DNA of 64,000 nucleotides, taken from NCBI GenBank assembly GCA_049578985.1, contig JBAUMZ010000089.1, positions 109,304-173,303 on the forward strand, given 5' to 3'. The position numbers were made by a program, and so were the translations under genes. The DNA comes from TH5896 sp049578985 (GTDB lineage: Archaea; Thermoproteota; Nitrososphaeria; Nitrososphaerales; Nitrososphaeraceae). Shown here in pieces: positions 7,289-16,230 of this stretch. Under the pieces are notes generated by a model that was not told the origin of the DNA, did not search any database, and worked only from the letters and a program-made list of their open reading frames with translations. Within the stretch, counting starts at the first letter, position 1. Every line of letters begins with the position of its first letter.

Positions 7289-8995
7289 TCACTTTGGTCT
7301 CGCATTCACGGGGACAGTTATCGCACCATCAGATGCGGACTGGACCAATGATGCATATTTTGCCAAAACCCCGGTTAAATATCGATATCCGATCGGTTTC
7401 CAATTCTTGAATCTCTTTTCAATTGTATCACTCTCCACCAAAAGGTCAACTGTTCCTTTCTCTATATCTATCTCTATTTGATCTCCAGTCTTAACAATCG
7501 CAATAGGCCCTCCCTCCATAGCTTCTGGCGAAACATGACCAATCATAAGGCCTCTAGTAGCTCCTGAGAATCTCCCGTCTGTCACCATCGCAACCCTCTG
7601 GCCCAATCCCTGCCCCACAATAGCAGCAGTTACCGCCAGCATTTCTCTCATGCCGGGGCCACCTTTAGGGCCTTCATACCTGATTACCACTACATCACCT
7701 TCAGTCACCTGTCCTTTCGAAATTGCCTCAAATGCTTCTTCTTCTGCATCAAACACCTTGGCTGTGCCTTGAAATCGAGCTGCGTTAAGCCCAGCGATCT
7801 TAACTACTGCCCCATCAGGTGCCAATGTACCATTCAACACCTTAAGCGTTCCCTGTGAATGAAAAGGTGCACTTATCGGAGAAACTAATTGACGATGGTC
7901 AGATAAATCAACCTTAATGCGATCCAGATTTTCTTTCATAGTTTTACCAGTCACTGTGGTCACGTCACCATTAAAAAGACCCCGTTCGTAAAGCATCTTC
8001 ATGATCAGAGGAATACCCCCTATCTTTTCTAGATCAATCATCACATAAGCTCCCCCCGGCCTCATATTTGCAATATGTGGCGTTCGCTTTCTAATTCTCT
8101 CAAAGTCTGACAGTGTCAAGTTTATACCTACTTCTCTTGCCAAGGCAACTAAATGCAAAACTGCATTAGTGGATCCTCCGATAGCATTGGCCATAGCGAT
8201 TCCATTTTCAAAAGCTTCAAACGTCAGGATATCCTTTGGTCGAATGTCATTTTCGATAAGCGAGCCAATTGCTTTTCCTGTTGTATAACATGTAGATGTT
8301 CTTTTCTCGCTTTCTGCTGGTGCGGTAGAACTGCCTGGCAACGACATGCCAAGTGCCTCGCCCACGGATGCCATTGTATTAGCCGTGTACATACCTGCAC
8401 ATGACCCAGCAGAAGGGCATGCAACATTTTCCAAACTTACTAGTTCAGCCATACTCATCTTACCAGCTTCATAGCTACCGACAGCTTCAAAAACGTCCTG
8501 GATTGTAACCTGTTTACCGTTCCAGACACCTGGCAATATTGACCCTCCATATACGAATATTGATGGACAGTTTATGCGAGCCATACCCATCAGCGTACCT
8601 GGTAAACTCTTATCACACCCCGATATTCCAACAAGGGCGTCGTATTGATGAGCAATCATCATTACTTCAATAGAATCCGCAATAATCTCTCTACTAACCA
8701 ACGAGGCTTTCATTCCTTCGTGACCCATCGCGATACCATCGGAAACTGAAATGGCAGTAAATTCTCTGGGTGTGCATCCAATATCTTTTACTCCATTCTT
8801 TGCGTGTTGGGCCAACCTTCCGAGATGGATATTGCATGGAGTAGCTTCATTACAGGTTGAAGATACAGCTACCATCGGTTTTGACAAATCATCGTCTGTT
8901 AGGCCCATTGATTTATAATATGACCTTTGTGGCGCTCTTGCACCACCTTCGACAACCTTGCGACTTGGTAAGTTCACAAGAGTAAGGATTTGCAA
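7289..8995 (-). CDS. ilvD: Dihydroxy-acid dehydratase
   Basis: Dehydrates 2,3-dihydroxy-isovalerate and -methylvalerate to the 2-keto acids of valine and isoleucine synthesis. The 568-residue protein has the complete set of Fe-S ligands: Cys54 (CNEATPCN), Cys127 (SGCDKSLPG) and Cys199 (PSAGSCAGMYTANTM). The C-terminal domain has GPKGGPGMREML and VTDGRFSGATRG. The partner enzyme of the preceding pathway step, IlvC, lies at 22.4-23.5 kb and is not linked. IlvD sits 64 bases behind the GTPase gene on the same strand, but the two have no functional connection I can see. Confidence 0.97.
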   Translation of the reverse strand: MQILTLVNLPSRKVVEGGARAPQRSYYKSMGLTDDDLSKPMVAVSSTCNEATPCNIHLGRLAQHAKNGVKDIGCTPREFTAISVSDGIAMGHEGMKASLVSREIIADSIEVMMIAHQYDALVGISGCDKSLPGTLMGMARINCPSIFVYGGSILPGVWNGKQVTIQDVFEAVGSYEAGKMSMAELVSLENVACPSAGSCAGMYTANTMASVGEALGMSLPGSSTAPAESEKRTSTCYTTGKAIGSLIENDIRPKDILTFEAFENGIAMANAIGGSTNAVLHLVALAREVGINLTLSDFERIRKRTPHIANMRPGGAYVMIDLEKIGGIPLIMKMLYERGLFNGDVTTVTGKTMKENLDRIKVDLSDHRQLVSPISAPFHSQGTLKVLNGTLAPDGAVVKIAGLNAARFQGTAKVFDAEEEAFEAISKGQVTEGDVVVIRYEGPKGGPGMREMLAVTAAIVGQGLGQRVAMVTDGRFSGATRGLMIGHVSPEAMEGGPIAIVKTGDQIEIDIEKGTVDLLVESDTIEKRFKNWKPIGYRYLTGVLAKYASLVQSASDGAITVPVNARPK

Positions 8996-9034
8996 TACTT
9001 ATTTTAATATTAGTGATCCGTAAATAGCATCGAA

Positions 9035-9223
9035 CTACTCAATCGTTGCAGTAATTTTTATTCCATCGAGGCCTTCCACTTTGAATTCTGTTTCGCACAT
9101 TCCACATTCTGCATTTCCATTAAGGAGATCATTTGATGAAATCTCCTCATTCAAGTAATCACATTTCGGACAATGAAATGAGAACACTAAATCAAAAGTT
9201 TCTAGCTCTACTGTTTCTACCAT
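9035..9223 (-). CDS. Small zinc-ribbon protein (62 aa)
   Basis: A 62-residue acidic protein with two Cys-x2-Cys pairs (CPKC near residue 18 and CGMC near 40) placed in a beta-rich frame, FSFHCPKCDY and AECGMCETEFKVE. The C-terminal KITATIE is strand-like. It lies directly upstream of ilvD on the same strand (39-base gap) and diverges from the HIT gene. No catalytic residues are visible; probably a structural or adaptor ribbon. Confidence 0.7.
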   Translation of the reverse strand: MVETVELETFDLVFSFHCPKCDYLNEEISSNDLLNGNAECGMCETEFKVEGLDGIKITATIE

Positions 9224-9344
9224 GATCTTATGAAGATAATCTCATGATATTTATGAGATATGCTGCGAGGTAAGCTTGATACAAGAAAGAATCCTTCCAA
9301 GCCTAAACAATAAATACACGTAACTCTCGTCCGAAGTCAAATAG

Positions 9345-9770
9345 ATGTCTAATACGAACACCTATTGCGTCTTCTGTGCGATAATCAGGGGCAAGTCCCC
9401 CGTAGCGAAGGTCTATGAAGATAACACTTTTTTGGCTTTCATGGATAAGTACCCCATCACCTCGGGGCATACACTTGTACTACCTAAGTATCATTATGAT
9501 GACCTCTTTCAGATGACCGAAGTCGAGGTTGGGAATATGTACAGAGTAGTCCATACCATTGCATCGGCCGTTTATAATGCCACTGGTGCACAGGGTCTCA
9601 ACACTGGACAAAACAACGGCAAAGCAGCAAATCAGATTGTTCCTCATGTTCACGTACACATAATTCCAAGATATGAAAAGGATAGTCGGGATGGTAAGTG
9701 GCCTTCTAGGAAAGTAACAGACTACAAGGAGCTTGAGGCATTGGCAAACAAGATTAAGAAAAATTTTTGA
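9345..9770 (+). CDS. HIT-family (histidine triad) nucleotide hydrolase/transferase
   Basis: A 141-residue HIT protein. The HVHVHIIPRY motif (His101, His103, His105) is the catalytic triad that forms a nucleotidyl-histidine intermediate, and the N-terminal CVFCAIIRG is the usual HIT opening, with the CxxC often binding zinc in this subgroup. Substrates are typically nucleoside phosphoramidates or dinucleoside polyphosphates; the precise one cannot be read from sequence. It is monocistronic, diverging from the zinc-ribbon gene at 9.2 kb. Confidence 0.92.
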   Translation: MSNTNTYCVFCAIIRGKSPVAKVYEDNTFLAFMDKYPITSGHTLVLPKYHYDDLFQMTEVEVGNMYRVVHTIASAVYNATGAQGLNTGQNNGKAANQIVPHVHVHIIPRYEKDSRDGKWPSRKVTDYKELEALANKIKKNF

Positions 9771-9788
9771 ATTTAGTGGTTCTGCGGT

Positions 9789-9839
9789 CGATATTAAGGA
9801 GGATCGAGCGATATTAAGCGATATTAAGGAGGAACGAAG
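9789..9839. repeat. Three tandem CGATATTAAG units
   Basis: CGATATTAAG is repeated at 9789-9798, 9809-9818 and 9819-9828. The first and third copies are extended by GGAGGA and then a CGAG/CGAAG tail, giving two imperfect 20-base units. The block lies just behind the HIT gene stop and 7 bases before a GCTACTCCAA motif shared with the palindromic spacer at 5.4 kb. Purpose unknown. Confidence 0.6.
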
Positions 9840-9955
9840 GATTTTGCTACTCCAAATGCGGTTGTTTAGAGATAGGCTTTAGATGAAATTCCACGAAAAG
9901 TCGACACTCTTAAATCATTTTCTTATGATTAGGATTCCAAAAAAAGGTTCAAGAG

Positions 9956-10135
9956 CTAAAATATCTCCTCATCCTTCCGTACACCCCCTAGTCCTGTCCT
10001 TATTTCCTTCGAACATTCTAAACATAGGCTCTCAGAGAACGGGAAGTTCTTCATGCAGTTCTTACAAACTGGCCGATTGCATACTGGGCAGAATTTGCTT
10101 CCAGCCCTCGAATTGCAAATGTAACAGAGATTCAT
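9956..10135 (-). CDS. Small double zinc-finger protein (59 aa)
   Basis: A 59-residue frame starting MNLCYIC with eight cysteines in four Cys-x2-Cys pairs (CYIC, CPVC, CKNC, CLEC at residues 4-7, 16-19, 24-27, 38-41). This spacing resembles cross-brace B-box/FYVE-type or tandem zinc knuckles. The tail is charged (KEIRTGLGGVRKDEEIF). An AAGGAC stretch precedes the ATG. It lies downstream of the aRF1 gene on the same strand. The regular cysteines argue strongly for a real gene; function unknown. Confidence 0.65.
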   Translation of the reverse strand: MNLCYICNSRAGSKFCPVCNRPVCKNCMKNFPFSESLCLECSKEIRTGLGGVRKDEEIF

Positions 10136-10255
10136 TGTCCTTGGAAAATATACCGCATCTATAATCTAAAAGGTTATCGACCTCATTGGTCCTGACGAGA
10201 TAAGAGACCAGGGTAAAGTGATCTGCAAAATAAAGAGCTTAAGATGAGTATTGGA

Positions 10256-11560
10256 TCAAAAGTTTGAACTGCTTGCCTGATCGGTAGTAGGCCTAAACCT
10301 GAGTATTGCTCCCACTTTTCCAAGACTAGAAACTTGAGCCCCTTCTTCTGATTTTCCCGAAATTATTTCCAAAACTGTTCCCGTTGAACTCGAAAGTTCT
10401 TCCAGGTAGTCTACAATGTCTCTCTCCCCGATTTCTTGATCAAGATTCCCACAGTTCTTGCATGAACTTGAGAGCAGTTCTTGCCTAGCGGTCAGTAGAT
10501 GAGGTCTCTCTACTATCTCAATACCGCGGTTCGCGCATTTCCTGCATTTCGTCTCTACTATCGCAACCGAAATATCATCGGTAACTATAACTAGCGCCAC
10601 TATCCCATTTCGCAGGGCCTTGATGACATCATTAATGCCATAGATCCCCAATCCCTTGTCTGAATAGACTTCCTTCATGAATCTTTTCACAATCTTCTTT
10701 TCCTCCATCAACCGATATCCATCCATGACTCCTTCTTCGTTGACTTTGTCTACCAATTCTCTCACACCCTCTTCACCGGAATACGAAGTATCGAGTACGG
10801 CTACAACATTGCCTTGAAGCCGATAGTCCAAATATTCTTCTTTGAGAAAGGTCTCTTTTGTAGGTCCTGGTCCTCCCACAATCAAGCCCTTGACTTTATG
10901 TTGATCGATCAAAATCCTATGAGCCCTCTCCGCAATTCTTTTGTAGTACTCATTTAGCTCGTTATCCCTTAAGCGCTCGAATCTTCGTGCTGACTGACCA
11001 CCTTGTCTATGTTTGCCGGAGACACCTGAAGTCAATGTGTCTTCTACTTGCCACCTATCACCCGATAATACTCCTAGCCCAGTTTCTTGAGTGTCAATCG
11101 TGAGAAGCCCCATGGCCTTGTCATCCTTTAACATATCCTTCAAATGATCAGTCCAAAAATGGTCGTCACATCGGTATAGCTGGATCTGTACAGGTTTAGG
11201 AGGCATAACTGGAAATATTTCGATTTTCTCTGTCCCTATGCCTTTTCCAGTTGGCAGCGCACCACAAAATATAATCAAACCATTTTCCGGCGTCACCTTG
11301 AACAACTTCAGTTGCTCTACCGTCCTGCTCAACGCGTCTTGAACATGGGTTCTTGTCAAATCAGACTTAATGTTAGAAGCCGTTCCTGCTTCTGTTCTGA
11401 GTTGAGCAATGACATCATAAATCGGTCTTCTAGGAGGAATATAGACAGTAACGAGCTCAGTACCGTGTCCAGAAATACCCGACAGCTCATTGATCATTCG
11501 TGTGAGTTTATATCTTCTTACTGAATCCCATTTATTTTCTGAAGTAACGCTCTTAGACAT
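10256..11560 (-). CDS. prf1: Peptide chain release factor aRF1
   Basis: The archaeal class 1 release factor (eRF1 homologue), recognising all three stop codons and triggering peptide release. It shows the NIKS decoding motif (residues 63-66), the catalytic GGQ (187-189, in GKHRQGGQSARRF) and a C-terminal domain containing a CRKC/CKNC zinc pair (CRKCANRG, then SSCKNCG) as in many archaeal aRF1. The start is ATG 11560, giving 434 residues; a frame extension to 11641 adds 27 residues that do not resemble the family. Confidence 0.96.
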   Translation of the reverse strand: MSKSVTSENKWDSVRRYKLTRMINELSGISGHGTELVTVYIPPRRPIYDVIAQLRTEAGTASNIKSDLTRTHVQDALSRTVEQLKLFKVTPENGLIIFCGALPTGKGIGTEKIEIFPVMPPKPVQIQLYRCDDHFWTDHLKDMLKDDKAMGLLTIDTQETGLGVLSGDRWQVEDTLTSGVSGKHRQGGQSARRFERLRDNELNEYYKRIAERAHRILIDQHKVKGLIVGGPGPTKETFLKEEYLDYRLQGNVVAVLDTSYSGEEGVRELVDKVNEEGVMDGYRLMEEKKIVKRFMKEVYSDKGLGIYGINDVIKALRNGIVALVIVTDDISVAIVETKCRKCANRGIEIVERPHLLTARQELLSSSCKNCGNLDQEIGERDIVDYLEELSSSTGTVLEIISGKSEEGAQVSSLGKVGAILRFRPTTDQASSSNF

Positions 11561-11681
11561 ATAATCAAAACATATCACATCAACATGTATGGAATATAAG
11601 GTTATCAAACCGGAAAACTTGTGAGTTTTATCTATTGACATAGATTATAAGAGAACGCTACAAAAGAATGGCAAACAATCT

Positions 11682-12236
11682 ATGCTTCCAAACCTGCAGT
11701 ATATAAAACAGTTAAGGATTAGGCTGGGTCTTACTCAAAGAAACCTGGCTGCACAAACGGGAATCAGTACTTCAATGATTAATCAGATCGAATCTGGGCG
11801 ATGTAGGCCAAGCTATGAGACTGCCAGGAAGATATTTGAAGTGCTTAATTCGCTTGAGGGGCAGTCATCGATTAAAGCGGGAGACATATGTAGTAGGTCA
11901 TTGATGTTTGTTCAGAGAAATAATACTCTTCATGATGCTATTGAATTGATGAGGAAACATTCGATTAGCCAACTCCCTGTTTTTCACGACTCGAAATTGA
12001 TAGGGGTTGTAAGTGAAGACCTTCTAGCGCGAATAATGATCGAAAAAGATCAGAAAGACATCAGACGCATGACGGTATCTGCGATAATGGAACCGCCGCC
12101 TCCAATAGTAGATATTTCAGTCCCCGCAAAGGCACTCATACCTCTTGTAAGATTTTCAAAATGCGTCTTGGTAAGTGAAAAAGGCGAGCTTATTGGCGTT
12201 ATTACGGTGACCGATACCCTTAAAACAGTCGAATAG
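11682..12236 (+). CDS. HTH (XRE-type) - CBS-pair regulator
   Basis: A 184-residue protein combining an N-terminal helix-turn-helix (about residues 7-55: LRIRLGLTQRNLAAQTGIST and IESGRCRPSYETARKIF) with two CBS domains (about 65-125 and 128-184). CBS pairs usually bind adenosine nucleotides or S-adenosylmethionine, so this is probably a transcription regulator sensing energy or metabolite state. This architecture is widespread in archaea. It diverges from the aRF1 gene and could regulate it; it converges with a small Cys-rich gene only four bases away. Confidence 0.88.
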   Translation: MLPNLQYIKQLRIRLGLTQRNLAAQTGISTSMINQIESGRCRPSYETARKIFEVLNSLEGQSSIKAGDICSRSLMFVQRNNTLHDAIELMRKHSISQLPVFHDSKLIGVVSEDLLARIMIEKDQKDIRRMTVSAIMEPPPPIVDISVPAKALIPLVRFSKCVLVSEKGELIGVITVTDTLKTVE

Positions 12237-12240
12237 CCAC

Positions 12241-12459
12241 TTAATCCGTTTCAGAAACTCGTTCCAGGCCGACGCAGCAGTCAGCAATTCTCAAGCAATC
12301 GTCGCACAATGCAACCACCTTAGAACGGTCTAGGCTCTTGAAACACAAAGCACATGTTCTTAAATTACCTGTATCTTCACGAGCCAGGCTTTGAGGATCC
12401 ATTAAGCAAGTACAGGCAATTCCATCCATATATAGATTCATGAAAGGTTGCAATTTCAT
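12241..12459 (-). CDS. Small cysteine-rich protein (72 aa)
   Basis: A 72-residue frame with CTC (residues 16-18), CALC (36-39), CDDC (52-55) and CC (61-62). The paired cysteines suggest metal binding. Starts at Met1, Met7 or Met11 are all possible. It is convergent with, and nearly abuts, the HTH-CBS gene. I do not recognise the family. Confidence 0.55.
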   Translation of the reverse strand: MKLQPFMNLYMDGIACTCLMDPQSLAREDTGNLRTCALCFKSLDRSKVVALCDDCLRIADCCVGLERVSETD

Positions 12460-12565
12460 AAATCATTATAAAAATCTACTACAAGAAAAGACATAGAACA
12501 CTACCTACTAGATAAATTCATATGTTTTGAAACATGCTAAGAAACACCAAGGAAATATTTTAATA

Positions 12566-12880
12566 ATGACACTCGTGAAAGTTGGAGAAGTAGGGGATTT
12601 TAAGGAAAATGCTGGTAGAGAAGTTAAGGTCGGAGAAACTCGCATAGCTCTCTTCTATGCAAATGGAAGGTATTACGCGATAGAGGCCCTCTGCCGTCAC
12701 CAAGATGGTTCACTTGCCCCCGGAAAGATAGAAGGTGAAGTAGTCGAATGTCCATTGCATTTTTGGCATTATAACATCAAAACGGGGCAGCTATTGGATT
12801 ATCTGGACGGTGTTAGATTGACCACGTACGAAGTTAAGGTCATTGAAGATCAAATATACCTCGAAATAGCTAAAGAATAG
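12566..12880 (+). CDS. Rieske-type [2Fe-2S] ferredoxin
   Basis: A 104-residue soluble Rieske protein with both cluster-binding boxes, Cys43-x-His45 (CRH) and Cys62-x2-His65 (CPLH, in CPLHFWHYNIKTG). There is no membrane anchor and no attached oxygenase domain, so it resembles the small ferredoxins that feed electrons to oxygenases or nitrite reductase-like enzymes (NirD type). ATG 12566 is chosen over the upstream TTG 12527 because family members start shortly before the VKVGEV strand. The partner is not visible nearby; cysS follows 21 bases later. Confidence 0.9.
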   Translation: MTLVKVGEVGDFKENAGREVKVGETRIALFYANGRYYAIEALCRHQDGSLAPGKIEGEVVECPLHFWHYNIKTGQLLDYLDGVRLTTYEVKVIEDQIYLEIAKE

Positions 12881-12901
12881 ACTTTAGCCAGCATCACAGA
12901 T

Positions 12902-14308
12902 ATGAGACTCTATAACACGCTTACTAGAAAGATCGAGCAAATACCTCATCGGAATAGCGTCATTAGAATCTATTTGTGTGGCGTTACCGTTTATGATAAA
13001 TCCCACATAGGACATGCTAGGACCATAGTCGTTGTTGATTTGCTTAACAGACTTCTAAGAGACGCAGGATTTAAAGTGAATTTTGTGCAGAATTTTACAG
13101 ATGTTGACGACAAGATAATTAAAAGGGCAGAGGGAGAAGCGACTAGTGCTGAAGAAATTGCTCACAAATTCATAAATCAATATAAAAAAGACTTTGACGT
13201 GTTGAATATCGTTCAGGCGGAGAAATATCCAAAAGCCACTGAAAATATTGCCGAAATGACGAGCATGATCGCTAAATTACTATCGAATGGTCACGCCTAC
13301 CTAACAACGAATGGTATTTATTTCAGAGTGAGCTCTTTTCCTGAATACGGGAAACTTTCAAGAAAGCCACTCAAAGATTTGGTAGCCGGGGCGCGGGTCG
13401 AAGTTGATTATACCAAAGAGCATCCATTGGACTTTGCGTTATGGAAATTTACTTCTTCAAGGCCATTTTATCCTAGTCCATGGGGAATAGGTAGACCAGG
13501 ATGGCACATAGAATGCTCCGCTATGGTGGAAAAGTATCTCGGAAGTACCATAGAAATCCATTGTGGCGGAAACGATCTCATATTTCCGCATCATGAAAAT
13601 GAGATCGCTCAATCTGAGTCCTATTCAAATCAGCGGTTTGCAAAGCTCTGGTTTCACTGCGGGATGGTAACATTCAACAATGAAAAAATGTCAAAGTCCT
13701 TAGGGAATATTGTCACTGTTGAGAACACGCTAGCCAAATGGGGAGCAAACGTAATCAGACTCTTTTGCTACTCAGTCCATTACTCAAAGCCTCTTGATTT
13801 CAGGGAAGATGTTTTGGTTGAAACAAAGCGCAGCTGGAATACCATTGAAAATTGTGGCTGGGAGATGAGGTTGGCAGCCGGAACTCACGATCCTGGCATG
13901 CTTGAACCGATAAGTGATCTTTCAAAGAAAATTCTGGAGAGATTCAAATTGGCGCTAGAGAATGACTTAAACTCATCTTTGGCTCTCAAAATTTTCCTAG
14001 AATTTGTAACTTATCTTAACAAGATAGCCCTTTCCAATGGGCTAAGTAAAGAACTTACTGCAATAGCTGGCAAAACATACCACAAGATTATGGACTTGCT
14101 TGGTCTGAAATTAGTCTATATTTCAGACAACGAAGTTAAGGAAGTTAGTGCTGTGATTGCTAGAAGAGACCGCCTCAGAGCGGAACAAAAGTACAAAGAG
14201 TCAGATGAATTAAGGGCTACACTCCTGGAAAAATACTCAGTTGAATTGACGGATCGTGCAGGAGGATCATTTTGGAAGAAGGTCGAAAAACGCAATTCTC
14301 GGATGTAA
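12902..14308 (+). CDS. cysS: Cysteinyl-tRNA synthetase
   Basis: A class I aminoacyl-tRNA synthetase charging tRNA-Cys. HIGH is HIGH (residues 35-38), and KMSKS is intact at 262-266. The active-site zinc ligands are Cys26, Cys205, His230 and Glu234 (IYLCG, WHIECS, FPHHENE). The C-terminal SDELRATLLEKY segment is the usual anticodon-binding end. The 468-residue length is normal. It may be cotranscribed with the Rieske gene upstream. Confidence 0.97.
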   Translation: MRLYNTLTRKIEQIPHRNSVIRIYLCGVTVYDKSHIGHARTIVVVDLLNRLLRDAGFKVNFVQNFTDVDDKIIKRAEGEATSAEEIAHKFINQYKKDFDVLNIVQAEKYPKATENIAEMTSMIAKLLSNGHAYLTTNGIYFRVSSFPEYGKLSRKPLKDLVAGARVEVDYTKEHPLDFALWKFTSSRPFYPSPWGIGRPGWHIECSAMVEKYLGSTIEIHCGGNDLIFPHHENEIAQSESYSNQRFAKLWFHCGMVTFNNEKMSKSLGNIVTVENTLAKWGANVIRLFCYSVHYSKPLDFREDVLVETKRSWNTIENCGWEMRLAAGTHDPGMLEPISDLSKKILERFKLALENDLNSSLALKIFLEFVTYLNKIALSNGLSKELTAIAGKTYHKIMDLLGLKLVYISDNEVKEVSAVIARRDRLRAEQKYKESDELRATLLEKYSVELTDRAGGSFWKKVEKRNSRM

Positions 14309-14427
14309 TGCAGTATCTATCAGAGTCAATATCACATGACTGAATAACTTTGGCAGGTGTCTAAATGAAATTGTGGGAATGGAACATTTAATTCTAATAA
14401 GTTAGTTATGCTAGTTTACGAAATGCT

Positions 14428-14907
14428 GTGTCAAAAAAGCGAGCTAAGACCTTTATTGTAATTGGAATAATATTGGCACTGTCATTTGCTGGGATCTATC
14501 TTGCTTCTGTTTCAAGTTCACAAATTACTGAGGAAAAACAGTTCCTGGAAAATTACTATTCATTAGTTGATGCTACAACTGGTGTAACTGAAAATTATCA
14601 TAAGGAAATTGAGAAGTGGGAAAGAGATCAATATGATGATCGCGAGTTTGTCGGGATTACCAATTCGTTCCTATCAGAGTACGATCATTTGGTAAATAGG
14701 GCTTCCTCCTTTAAGCCGCCCCAAAAGTACCAGGAAGCTCTCGATCTTTACTTAAAAAGTTTGACTGCTGAGCGTTCAAGTTATATAGTGTTTCGTGACT
14801 TTATAGAAACAGGTGACTCAAGGCTCAACGAAACGTCGATAGATTTACTATCAAACGCCACCATATACGAACTTGAATCGTTTAACTTAATAAATTCTTT
14901 AAGATAA
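14428..14907 (+). CDS. Membrane-anchored extracytoplasmic protein, unknown
   Basis: A 159-residue protein starting at GTG with a positively charged N-terminus (SKKRAK), then one hydrophobic segment (residues about 8-28) and a soluble, mostly helical exterior part with three N-glycosylation-type Asn-x-Thr/Ser sites near its end. There is no cysteine and no recognisable domain. The helical exterior with regular Tyr/Leu spacing could be a four-helix bundle. Likely an anchored surface protein; function unknown. Confidence 0.65.
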   Translation: MSKKRAKTFIVIGIILALSFAGIYLASVSSSQITEEKQFLENYYSLVDATTGVTENYHKEIEKWERDQYDDREFVGITNSFLSEYDHLVNRASSFKPPQKYQEALDLYLKSLTAERSSYIVFRDFIETGDSRLNETSIDLLSNATIYELESFNLINSLR

Positions 14908-14943
14908 TTTATTAGGCAATCTATCTCCCAAATTCAATATAAA

Positions 14944-16149
14944 TTGACAGAAAGATCTTCGAGATCAAGGTTAGTATTGCAGGGTCGAAAATCCCACGAA
15001 TGGGCAAAGACAAGGATGAGAATTATCGATCGCATAACTAAAGATTTTTCTGCATCAAAGGCGTTACCATTGGAAGGAATAAGAGTAGGCATATGTCTCC
15101 ACATCACAAAGGAGACCTCCGTGTTAGTCATGGCCCTAAAAGCATTGGGAGCAGAAATGGCATTATGCTCAGCAAACCCGCTGTCAATTCAGACCGACAT
15201 TGCGTGCTTTCTAAAAGATCAAGAGATACGTACCTTTGCGACAAGGGGTGAATCCTATGAACAGTATCATGACAACATGTTACAAGTGATAAAGTTTAAG
15301 CCTGAAATTGTTACTGATGATGGAGCAGAACTTCACTTAATGATACACCGCAATTGGGCTAGTAATATCATCGGAGGAACAGAGGAAACTACCAGTGGTG
15401 TAACAAGACTCAAAGAATTGGAATTTTGGAAGAAACTTAGGTACCCAATAATAGCCGTAAACAATGCGCGAACCAAGTTTTTGTTCGACAACCGCTATGG
15501 TACTGGACAGAGCACTGTCGATGGATTGCTACGAACTACATCGGTCTTCCTTCCTGGCAAACACGTTATTGTGTGCGGCTATGGATGGGTAGGGAAAGGT
15601 GTTGCATCAAGATTGCGCGGGATGGGAGCAATTGTTACAGTGACGGAAATCGATCCAATTAGAGCTCTGGAGGCCCATATGGAAGGTTACGAAGTACTTC
15701 CGCTGCTTTCTGCATGCATGTACGGGGACATCTTCATAACATGTACAGGAAGTTACAGAATTATTAGAAAGGAACATATTGACAGAATGAAGGATGGAGC
15801 AATCCTTTGTAACGCAGGACATTTTGATTTTGAAATTGACATTGGTTACATGAAATCACAGGATCAGGAACCAAAGGAGATCAGGCCTAACATTCAGCTG
15901 TACACGGTTAATGGCAAGAGCGTCTATTTGCTGGCCTCAGGTCGTGTGATCAATTTAGTAGGTGCCGAAGGACACCCTCCTGAAGTCATGGCATTATCAT
16001 TTGCGAACCAGCTATTGTCCATAATTTATTTGGCACAAAAAATGGACTCACTAGAAACTAAGGTGTATGACGTTCCAGAACACATAGATCATATGATCTC
16101 AAAGTACGCGCTGAACTCTTTTGGCATCGATGTGGATCAAAGTAACTAA
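14944..16149 (+). CDS. S-adenosylhomocysteine hydrolase paralogue, divergent
   Basis: A 401-residue member of the adenosylhomocysteinase family (NAD-dependent cleavage of S-adenosylhomocysteine to adenosine and homocysteine). Conserved: His53, Asp125-Asp126, Glu148, Lys178, Asp182-Asn183, NAD loop GYGWVGKG (212-219), NAGHFDFEID and EGHP. Altered against the second copy at 47.2 kb: the usual Cys-Asn-(Pro)-x-Ser-Thr-Gln-Asp stretch is SANPLSIQTD, DDGADL is DDGAEL and EETTTG is EETTSG. It may act on a different nucleoside thioether or have reduced activity. TTG start. Confidence 0.88.
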   Translation: MTERSSRSRLVLQGRKSHEWAKTRMRIIDRITKDFSASKALPLEGIRVGICLHITKETSVLVMALKALGAEMALCSANPLSIQTDIACFLKDQEIRTFATRGESYEQYHDNMLQVIKFKPEIVTDDGAELHLMIHRNWASNIIGGTEETTSGVTRLKELEFWKKLRYPIIAVNNARTKFLFDNRYGTGQSTVDGLLRTTSVFLPGKHVIVCGYGWVGKGVASRLRGMGAIVTVTEIDPIRALEAHMEGYEVLPLLSACMYGDIFITCTGSYRIIRKEHIDRMKDGAILCNAGHFDFEIDIGYMKSQDQEPKEIRPNIQLYTVNGKSVYLLASGRVINLVGAEGHPPEVMALSFANQLLSIIYLAQKMDSLETKVYDVPEHIDHMISKYALNSFGIDVDQSN

Positions 16150-16230
16150 GTCCAGATACAAGCCGTTTGTTAAGGATAAGTTTAAAATCCAGACCCAAAT
16201 CACGTTTGAATACTGGGTACATAACAGCTC

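Noticed and set aside
9883..10164. 93-residue plus-strand frame
   Set aside because: Opposite a minus-strand frame with four regular Cys-x2-Cys pairs, which is the better gene.
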